64,000 nucleotides of DNA, from assembly GCF_963678975.1 (NCBI RefSeq), contig NC_089276.1, forward strand, positions 32,983,716 through 33,047,715, written 5' to 3'. This document shows, piece by piece, positions 55,968 through 64,000 of this stretch; position 1 is the stretch's first letter, and each line of letters starts with the position of its first letter. A model generated the notes under the pieces. It saw only the letters and a list, made by a program, of their open reading frames with translations, was not told where the DNA came from and made no database searches. The position numbers were made by a program, and so were the translations under genes. The stretch comes from Dysidea avara. Lineage: Eukaryota > Porifera > Demospongiae > Dictyoceratida > Dysideidae.

Positions 55968-58900
55968 ATGGATGAAACTCCTTCGAGACGAGTGTCCTTT
56001 GCTCGTCAAGGTGAAGAAACGACTGACGATGAAGTTCTAATTGATGACCATCGTCATGGTATGTGTAGCAGTGGTGGGTCAGAGCGTACCGTTAGAATAG
56101 AAGTCGGCGATGAAGGTATAAGTGAAGAAACTGACAGTAACAACGTGGAGCTGGGTTTGCCAAGGTGCAATATTATCGATAAAGCAAAAATTGAATCATT
56201 TCACCATGAAGTTTGTGAGTTGGGAGTTGATAGGTTTCCAGAACTGTGCTTTTCACCAGTCCAGGATATTTCAGGTAATTCTATCTTAGTGATAACACAG
56301 CGTACTGTGATGCTTCATCCACCGTTTGGCTATACATCACGAATCCAAGTGACAATTACAGGTTTTGAATATGAGGTGCATGTACTGATGAAGAAATGGG
56401 AATCTGGTGTATTTCAATCAGTTTTCGATGTCCAAGAACTGTGTGAGAAATTTTGTAGAGATCCTTGTTACAAGTTTTGTCCTGGTATAGATCCACTGCA
56501 CTACAAGCAACATTACTATGGAGCAATGCGCTTTGATATTTTAAGCGTTAGACAAACCAAGGAGCCATTTGCCCATGTTGACTCATTCAATTGCAAATTG
56601 TGGTTTAAATTGGCTAGTAATGCTACCAGCGATGAGAAAAGCTCTAGTGAGGTGCAGTGCTCTGCCTGTAAGAGACTTGTGACTGATTTAAATTGTCAAA
56701 GGCATCGCACCTTACAAGAGAGCCCCAGTAGAAAGCTGAAAAGACAGTCGTCGTCATCATGTGCCAGACTATCCTACATGTCTCCTGCTAGTCAACAAAG
56801 GAGAAAGTCAAATGCACAAAGTGAGAGATCAAACATGATAAGGAAGTTGGAAAAGTACAATGAATCTGATGTAACATTGAATGATGAACAACATGAAGAG
56901 ATGTGTACTCTTGTAGAAAGGATTGGTAATGGTGATTTAGATGAGATTTTTCTTGAAGGGAGTGAGCATGGTGTGGGTGACCTTATGAAGGAGATCTGGT
57001 ATACAGATAGTAAACGTCAGCAACAGCAGTTTCTGCGTGACCAATTCAAGAATGGTAATTTTTATATTATTCTGTTGCACTGTTAATTATTCTGCTCTGT
57101 TTTTTCTTCAGCTACGGGTGCTCGCGGCAACAGATAGAGTATGATTACCATCAGAATTGGTAAGCCACTGCAGGATTCAATAGATTATATAGACTGTTCT
57201 TGTATGCAGTAAATAAATAATAAATTATGCATGCAAGGAAGGTTGGTGGCAGAAATTAGGAGTTTGATAAACTCAAATTTACAAAAAAATTTTTTGTTAT
57301 TTTGTAGCCTTGGCAGTATATACCAGAAGCAGTGCAGCTTATGATGCACTGAAAGGATTTGGGATCTTGCAACTGCCATCAAAGGCCACATTGCAGGCTT
57401 ATACTGGAGCATTCATGCATGAGCCAGGAGCAAGGAGTGAGTGTATTGAAACTCAAGTTGCCCGTTATGTCCTTTTTAAAGAGCAATGCAGAGAAACTGG
57501 TAGACAAGAACCGAGATCAGATGGTGCGCTTATATTTGACGAAGTAAAGGTAGCATGCCAGCTGATGTGGAATTCCCGCAGTCACCAGTTGATGGGTCTT
57601 GCAATGACCCACAAACAGTTGCCTTCCCTTAATGATATTTATGGACTGCTGAAGGAACCTGAAGCTGTGCAGCAAACATCCTACATTTTACAATTTCTTT
57701 GGCGTGACCTGACTAGTGAATTTGACATTGTTGGGCCCTATTTCACTAGCCCATCAACAGTGGACAACAAATTTGTTATGGCATGCGTCATGGAGACAAT
57801 CTACCTGTTCCAATTTCACGAACTTAAAACTAGTTTATTAGTTTGTGATGGTGCATCTCCAAATGTTTCAGTCATCAAAAGAAACCATGGACATGCTGGA
57901 GTGTACTCAGTAACAGAAGGTGAAGACGACATCTTTAAAGTAGAGCCATGGATGGTGAACCCATGGAACCCGCCACACCGAATATTTTGGCTGATCTGTC
58001 CATCACATCAGGTAAGCTATTGTATTGCCTAATGGTAATAATTATTTGATATTTTTTAGCTGAAGAACATGATTAATGCCTTGTTCTCTTCAAAGACAAG
58101 TGGCACAAAACATTTTCAACGTGTCGGTAAACCTAAGTTTGGATGGGATACTATTGATGACTTATATAAACAAGAAATTGGCCGAGCTCAACTCAACTGT
58201 GCAAGGATGGTACCAAGGCTGAAGGAAACACATTGTCTTCGAGATGCATGGACAAAATTGAATGTGCTACCAGCGAAGATAATGCAGGTAAGTTATGGTG
58301 TTATTTTTTGATTGTAGAATGTACAGTGGTATTTTATTAGCAAGAACAAGTGTTGGGAGAGCTGCATTGGTATATACATCAAGACAACACTACACCAGAG
58401 GAATCAGCGAAAACTTCAGAAACACTTAAATACTTGGAAGCTTGTCATCATTTATTCGAGTGTGGCTTTCTTAGCCATGAAAGGGTCCAAAACCTAAACT
58501 GTGATGTCATAAAGAACATTAATAAAGGTTACCACTATTTTTCTGGGTGGCTCACTGATCTCCTAGAGCATGGTATGTGATCTACAGTATGTCAAACTAC
58601 AACATGAATGTGTATACTTACATCAACAGATCCACAGTTTCCACATACCAGCAACACACAGAAGGAGTTTCTATCTTGGCAAAGTATGCGAATAGGGTGG
58701 CATTGTGTACACTGTTGTTAATTATGTTTCTTTTGTTTATGTAGCGTGGGACCTTTTACGGATAGATGTTTACAGTTTTAATGCTTTTGTGAAATGGTTC
58801 TTAGAGACATATCCAACGTATTTCATCTCCCCACTCCGTATATCTGGTTCTGCTGTTGAGAGTCTATTCAGCCAGTATAAATATAGTGCTGGAGGGAAGT

Positions 58901-59058
58901 TGGATGCAGTTAATTATGTAACGTCGAGGTGTTCCCATTTGGTAAAACAGTGTACTACCAGTCATCAGGCAGGAAAAGGTTATAGGGACCAATCTATTGG
59001 CACATTGGAACTACCATTAATAAAACACAAGTATGGAAAGAAAGAACAACAACAATAA
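55968..59058 (+). CDS. P-element/THAP9-like transposase, 7 exons, one in-frame stop
   Basis: Exons by GT-AG sites: 55968-57054, 57112-57159, 57308-58011, 58060-58287, 58341-58572, 58630-58704, 58745-59058. They sum to 2,688 nt, an exact 896 codons. Start ATG is MDETPSRRVSF; an upstream GTG in frame is not needed. Residues 230-245 hold a short C-x2-C-x8-C-x2-H cluster (CSACKRLVTDLNCQRH), not a THAP domain. The RNase H-like core follows: RSSAAYDALKGFGILQLPS, LIFDEVKVACQ (Asp about 456), LLVCDGASPN (Asp about 559), ICPSHQLKNMINALF, and RISGSAVESLFSQYKYSAGG (Glu about 830). The order and the long D-E spacing fit P/THAP9 transposases. Codon 371 in exon 2 is TAG (57135-57137). Exon 2 is 48 nt, phase 1-1, so skipping it would keep the frame and omit the stop. 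Everything else is open. Introns are 40-150 bp. Confidence 0.85.
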
Positions 59059-59101
59059 CAAGTGTTTCTTACTAATGTATGTATTAAACATAATCAAGAA
59101 T

Positions 59102-60552
59102 TTAAGTACCTAATTTAGTGCTTAATTTTGTATGCTGAGTTAATAAGGTGTTCCTCAGGTTGACATCTACAGTTGACGCTAGTCCCTTCTTAGTAGCTAA
59201 TTGTTGTTTGGTAGATGAGATGAACTCCTGGATTCTGGTATTGCATAGTTTCCTTGTAAATTCTTCACAGACGCCCTCAACGGTTCCTTCACTGAGGACA
59301 TCAAGATTTGGTATCTTCTGTGATAACACATTTTTGAATGATTGTTCAATGTTACAGTCAGCTTTGATAGTGTCATGAGCAACCTGTGTTAAAAAAACAA
59401 CATATAACATTGTTGTGTATTCATGTGGTGGCTTTCCTTAGTATGCTTGAATGTAGTACAATTTACCTTGATCAATTCATCTCCATGTTCATTTAGCCCC
59501 TTCAAGTTGACCACTTCTTTTAGAATACTATCAACTTCACGGAGGTACAGTATGAAGACTGGGTCAGGAAAATACATAAATCCTCTGTCACAATACTGTA
59601 AGTACCCAGGAATGCAAGATTTATCCTTAACGTTCATGGCTTGCAAAATAGTGATCTTCTGAGAAAGACTATCTTTGCAGTTATCTGAGCAGTGCTTGAT
59701 ATCTTTATACAAACCATGTAGCATGCTACAAAGTGTTGCTCCCCCAAAGCGGTAATAAACGCCATCATCATCTGCTTCTATTGTAATGGTTTCAGGCTGC
59801 AGAAACTTCTGCTGAAACCGAGCAACATGATCCAGTAAAAAATGATAGACTGTAGATGATATGGTCATCATAACTTTGTTACAGCGTGGAACAGGAACAC
59901 CATTAGCTTTTGCAAACCCCAACCACGTGTTTCTAAGTGCACTTACTTCATGTCCCGACAATTCATGATAATCAATATCTTGTAAAGAATGCTCTTCACT
60001 GAGAAGAAAAACGCTGCAATATTTAAACAAGTCAATTTGGAATTGTAAGTAAGCATCCTGTTGTTTCTTGCTGGAGACATACATTGCTGCAAAGTAACGT
60101 TGGTGATGAATCATCAAACCGTGCAGCGGCTGTTCGGTTGAGCACACAACTTCTGTAAACTCTATCAACAACATATTACCTTCAAAAGTTGCTTTTAACT
60201 TGGCAACAATTTCACAGCGTAGAATCTTGTCATCGATTTTCTGTAGTGATTGCAACAAGCTATCTCTGTCAGATTTTTTCATCGCCTTTGTTTTGCTCTT
60301 CTTGGTCTTCTTCCTTTCGACAACAGTTTGTTTGTCATGCATTGGTGTTACTGTCTTCGTCTTCTTCGCTGCGCGCTGTTTAGAACAACCAGCTGCCCCA
60401 TTCCCGTCACTCGACTCGGTACCCTGAGTTTTTGTAAGCCTTCGTCGTTTTTTTGCTGGTGAAGCTGTTCGTGACTGCTGCTGCTCTTTGTCGTGAGCTT
60501 TCCTGCCTTTCCCGGTACCTCTTCCTCGACCTCGTCCACCACCACGTGCCAT
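59102..60552 (-). CDS. Second transposon gene: lysine-rich protein of unknown function, 2 exons
   Basis: Exons 60552-59467 and 59383-59102 with an 83-bp intron (AAG|GTAAAT ... AACACAG|GTT) give 455 residues with no interruption. The start is the ATG of MARGGGRGRGRGTGKGRK. Residues 1-95 are Gly/Arg- then Lys-rich, with a nuclear-signal-like PAKKRRRL. Later come SALRNTWLGFAKANGVP, a YYRFGGATLCSMLHGLY segment, YCDRGFMYFPDPVFILYLRE, and a C-terminal KQQLATKKGLASTVDVNLRN. These fall in the same order as HKLRTS..W, RYVGDYVIRNLL, INRGGLTRITTEAF and KQSTQKGTGKSKSLR of the broken gene at 42-43 kb, so I infer one family; that is a by-eye match. Facing gene A from the other end, with promoter space just inside the right repeat, it is probably co-mobilised, perhaps as a DNA-binding or regulatory partner. 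Function unknown. Confidence 0.85.
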
Positions 60553-60790
60553 TTTGTACACAAGATTATGGGCGTGCGTAAAAGGAGCACGCCCGGTATC
60601 TCAGTTTCACGCGGCGCAAGTAATTAGTCAGCAATCAACAGTTGGTAGCATGGCATTTGATCGAGGCCATAGGACTTTACGGGCTCATTTTTCACTGGGT
60701 ATAGCAAAGTTCGATACTCTCCTCTTATTATAAACTCTTGCTAGTACTAACATGTCACATCTAAAAAAAAAAACAAAAAAAAAAACATCC

Positions 60791-60862
60791 AGGGGGCACT
60801 CAGATTTGAACTAGGGACCTCTTGATCTGCAGTCAAATGCTCTACCACTGAGCTATACCCCC
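60791..60862 (-). tRNA. tRNA-Cys(GCA), one T-stem mismatch
   Basis: 72 bases matching the array consensus except one T-stem base (CTGAG for CTGGG), giving a C-A mismatch. Long T-runs directly downstream (two runs of eleven T on the minus strand) form a strong Pol III stop. The big transposon lies 50 bp beyond the tRNA 3' end. Possibly functional. Confidence 0.8.
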
Positions 60863-61542
60863 AACACTGATAACAACTAGCAATCATCCACTATTAGTAG
60901 GCTAGGAAACCTTAACTAATGTCTGCTTGACTGTATTGAGTGTGATGACTGATTGGAGTATGGAGGATGGTATAGGAATGGTCTTAGGTGGAATAGAAAA
61001 TGGTATACAAGTATGGTTAATGGGTTTTCCATTTACACAGTATAATTCAAACAAACTACATACAAAATGGACAGTACATGGCTGGTACAGTTTGTACATA
61101 CAATATGACATTGCCATTTAATAGCCAATAATAGCCACTCAGTTTTTCTACAAACTGTATTTATCTGTATAGAAGCCCAGGTGTTTACTTCTTATAAATC
61201 ATTCGGTGACCAACTGTTTATTCCTCAGAGCACACAAGGCGCAGTGGATAAAGAAAATTTATAATCGACTCGACAGTTTGGAATCTTCACTTACACCAAT
61301 GAAACACGAGGTGAAGCAGTATAGAATTGTAGTACCCAGTGTTTATACTTATATCCACCGCCTAGGTTTAAGTACCCTGGCATTTAGACATGTATTGCAG
61401 AGCTTGGAATGAAGTACCTGCTGTATATTTGAGCTTCTGCATGTATTTGATCACTTTAATATGGAACATGGTACTTTATTTAGGAGGAATGGATTTTAGG
61501 AATGGACTGGGGAAAGACTAATTCAATAGAACACAACTGTAC
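60863..61542. other. No exon seen downstream of the EXOSC10 catalytic exons
   Basis: The expected HRDC-type and C-terminal exons of EXOSC10 were not found here. 60960-61010 has short GGTATAGGAATGG-like and TGGTATAC repeats. No other feature assigned. Confidence 0.45.
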
Positions 61543-63753
61543 CTTGAGGCAGATTTCAGTGCTACGGCTGATGACAGTCCTTAACAAGTTATTATCATTG
61601 TTGCTACGCCTAATCAGCTCGTTCCTCATCCGGTCATATATGTAGAGTAGATAGTGTGTGTCCTCTCTGGCATAGTGTAACATCTCCTCTGGGAGGGGCC
61701 TGAGTGAAATAAGTGGTAGAGCATGCTATAATATACACGTGTGCATGCATTACTTCACAACGAGGTGGTCTTATTTACAATGAGATTTCCTACAACTGCA
61801 AGCCCTGCCCCCATATCTCACCTAATCCTCCAATCAGCTAGTTGATATCTCTTATCAGCATCAACATCACAACAGTATTTTAACAAGAAGGCCAGCGAGT
61901 TCTTGGGTAGCTGTAACATGCGACTGGCCTGGTGGGTATCAAACATATTCACAACATATAGTCCTAGGTCTCTCTGTAACCATATGATATCCCAGTCTGC
62001 TCCATGAAGCACCTGCAGTGGGAGTGACAACACTTACTGTATGCACTAAACTGGTATAGTAGTCTAAGCTCTTTAGCTGTTTACACAATACTACACTACA
62101 CACACACCTTTACAATACGAGGATTAGTAAATGATTCATTGAGAATGTGCATGTGATCCCTCAACTCCAGGATATCAATTATGTAGTCATGGTTACGAGT
62201 AGATAGCTGCATCAGACACGTTATTCCAAGGAAGGATCGGTAGGAGTGATGCTGTAGGGAAAGGCATACATACACTGTAAAACAGTTTACTAAAATATAT
62301 GAAAACTGCTATTGTCTGTCCCTCTGAGCTCTTGCTTGTCCTAACACACACAGAAAAACACAAACACACAGAGTGTTAAGTGCCTAAACAGTTAACAGAG
62401 TTGGAAGCCATTTACAAGCTGGAGCTGATACGTACATTTGAAAATCAATGAAACCAAATGATGCACACAATTGTTAAAATGACAGGCTTATACAGTGAAC
62501 TGACTAGAGCTGTGCAGTACTGTACATTATCTGAATGGTTTTGTACCATTTTATATGTAAAGGTTTTAATGCTCATTCAGAGCTCTGTTCAACCAAACAT
62601 ATGTACACTGACTCCAATGTATACGTACATACACTCTTTGTACAGACACAATTCATGAGATGAATGTCTCTGCACAAAAATACGTATGCACATAATTATA
62701 CTCAAGAAAGCCAGGGTAAAGGTGGAAGCCAAGGAATTGCTGTAACATGTGATATCGATCAATATCAGTCCCTTTTGTAAAGCCCCAAAGCCAGCCACCA
62801 CAAGCAGACTTTGGGACTTGCTTGTGTGTGTCTTGCCTTCTTTACTGCCAGATTTCAAGACAATCAGACAACGTGTTTTGAGTTATATGGCAGCTTTTGT
62901 ACGTGTGCAAAAAAGAAGAAAAAAATACATTAAATTTATACTGTAGCTGATCTTTAGAAGACTGGTATCTTGGAGTAATTATGCTACGTATGTGGATTAT
63001 TGAAGTCTACAGCACAAATTGTCTTATTCATGATGGCAGTACGGAGCTATATACTCAGCTACATACATATGCATAATAACAACACACTCACCTCCAGATC
63101 AACAGCAAACTCCTTCACACCAATCAGTAGTTTACTGAGCTCTTGTAGCTGTTCTACACTAGTCACCGTGGTCAAGGGAACATCACTGAGGGCTCCTGGA
63201 TGCTGTTACATCATCAGTAAACTCACAACCACAATTGAAACATACAGTACTGTGAACATAAGACTATGTATATTTTCATCAGTGTGCATGGTGTGTCCTT
63301 TTCACACACAGTTTGTTATTTTAGAGTGTAAGATTTTCTATACTGATTCAACACATAGTATCATGTTGTACTGATTTCAGGTTTTAACTAATACTACAAG
63401 GACCATGCAATTATGAAGGTGTTGTGATTTCAGGGGCCTAAATAATATGTATTAATGTAGACTAGTACAAATGGGACTATGGATAATAAGGGTCCTGATT
63501 ATCAACACTGTGAGAGACCCTCAAATACCAACCCCACAAAATAAGACATGTAGAAGTTAAAACAAATGACAACACGTTGCCTGTGGGTCTTTTATCTCCA
63601 GCTGTTCTGTAATTGGCTCAAATTTCTCTAGTTCATATCGATATGGGTGTCCATAACTCTTAATAGAGGTCACCTTATCTCTCACGGCACTAATGAAACT
63701 ACTGATAGTGGCACCATCCTGTACATCAACTATATGACACATGGGTAGTAATA
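61543..63753 (-). CDS. EXOSC10: Exosome component 10 (RRP6-type 3'-5' exoribonuclease), partial
   Basis: Five exons, high to low: 63753-63581, 63202-63092, 62251-62108, 62012-61822, 61699-61543. They read [15 protein letters not shown], then [89 protein letters not shown], closely following animal EXOSC10. EXOSC10 trims and degrades RNA from the 3' end in the nuclear exosome (rRNA, snoRNA and aberrant transcripts). DEDD-Y residues are visible: D and E of FAVDLE, D of the HGADWD region, and Y-A-R-E-D (Tyr and final Asp). The frame joins through all junctions. The first intron uses a GC donor (CAG|GCAACG), needed to keep phase 0. The exact start of the first exon is uncertain (63753 or 63718). 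N-terminal exons lie beyond 64000; HRDC and later exons are not seen within the window. Confidence 0.93.
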
Positions 63754-64000
63754 CTGAAACCCACAATTGAAAATAATACAATACAAAAAAACTAAAATAG
63801 GTTGCCAACACATGATATTGTACATCATCTACACAAAGACAAAGAATAAGGTCATGCATCATCAGACCGTCACACCTGCCTCACGACAAGCCCTAAATCA
63901 CCAGGACTATGTTTCACTGTACAGTCACACAAGCCAAAACGCCACACGTTTGTGATGTGTGACCAATCTTCCTCTTTTACAACAACAATACTAAAAGCCA
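63754..64000. other. Intron or upstream part of EXOSC10
   Basis: Sequence in the direction of the missing N-terminal exons; no further exon could be set. Confidence 0.4.

Larger units (their letters stand above)
55789..60740. mobile_element. P-like DNA transposon with two convergent genes, 4,952 bp
   Basis: The termini are 67-bp inverted repeats (55789-55855 and 60674-60740) starting CAAGAGTTTATAATAAGAGG and identical at 65 of 67 positions. CTAGTAC stands on both sides (55782-55788, 60741-60747), a 7-bp target duplication. The unoccupied site is preserved in the paralogous block at 53.46 kb. A subterminal inverted pair, GTTGATTGCTGA, lies about 35-45 bp inside each repeat. Gene A (transposase) begins 113 bp inside the left repeat and gene B begins 122 bp inside the right repeat; they converge with 43 bp between stop codons. 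The near-identical ends point to a recent insertion. The superfamily call rests on gene A. Drosophila P makes 8-bp duplications, so 7 bp is slightly unusual. Confidence 0.9.

Noticed and set aside
56658-56706. THAP zinc finger in the transposase
   Set aside because: THAP needs about 35-50 residues between its Cys pair and its final Cys-x2-His; here the gap is 8, so it is only a short C2CH-like cluster.
60189-60462. Plus-strand ORFs of 64-75 codons
   Set aside because: They are antisense to the lysine-rich N-terminus of gene B, and their cysteine/leucine content simply reflects that.
60553-60561. Upstream start for gene B
   Set aside because: The codon there is GTG; the true ATG (MARGGG) is at 60552.
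62458-63374. Plus-strand ORFs of 65-124 codons around the EXOSC10 exons
   Set aside because: They run antisense through EXOSC10 exons and introns and show no domain.

Overview
The window looks like nuclear DNA of an early-branching animal, most likely a sponge and less likely a cnidarian. It is AT-rich and intron-bearing, and it carries a recognisable animal exosome nuclease (EXOSC10/RRP6), Ig-domain exons with phase 1-1 introns, eukaryotic tRNA-Cys genes and several kinds of metazoan transposon. The host call is an inference from gene content and repeat style; no species marker was seen. Most of the 64 kb is repeat-derived.

Layout. 1-9.5 kb: kilobase-scale direct repeats, a LINE tail with an endonuclease-like domain, foldback elements and a 2-kb minisatellite. 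9.6-19 kb: exons of a minus-strand gene, two of them Ig domains of exactly 261 nt, with DNA-transposon debris in the introns. 19.7-23.7 kb: a broken BEL/Pao LTR-retrotransposon fossil on the minus strand. 24-31 kb: hAT-type elements with clear 8-bp target duplications, MITEs, palindromes and a tRNA-like sequence. 32.1-38.6 kb: a large inverted repeat with arms of roughly 0.8 kb around about 4.9 kb of nested repeats. 42.0-43.0 kb: a frameshifted gene of a transposon-associated family. 43.8-60.9 kb: an array of nine tRNA-Cys(GCA)-derived copies, all minus strand, inside repeatedly duplicated blocks. 61.5-63.8 kb: exons covering the DEDD-Y exonuclease core of EXOSC10, minus strand, open at the right window edge.

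The main discovery candidate is the 4,952-bp DNA transposon at 55,789-60,740. It has 67-bp terminal inverted repeats and a 7-bp target duplication, and its unoccupied target site survives in a paralogous copy at about 53.46 kb. It carries two convergent genes, each starting just inside one terminal repeat: a 7-exon P-element/THAP9-like transposase with one in-frame stop, and a 2-exon gene for a lysine-rich 455-residue protein of unknown function. By eye that second protein shares ordered motifs with the broken gene at 42-43 kb, which suggests a recurring partner-protein family of P-like transposons.

All alignments, splice sites and target duplications were read by eye; no database search was run.
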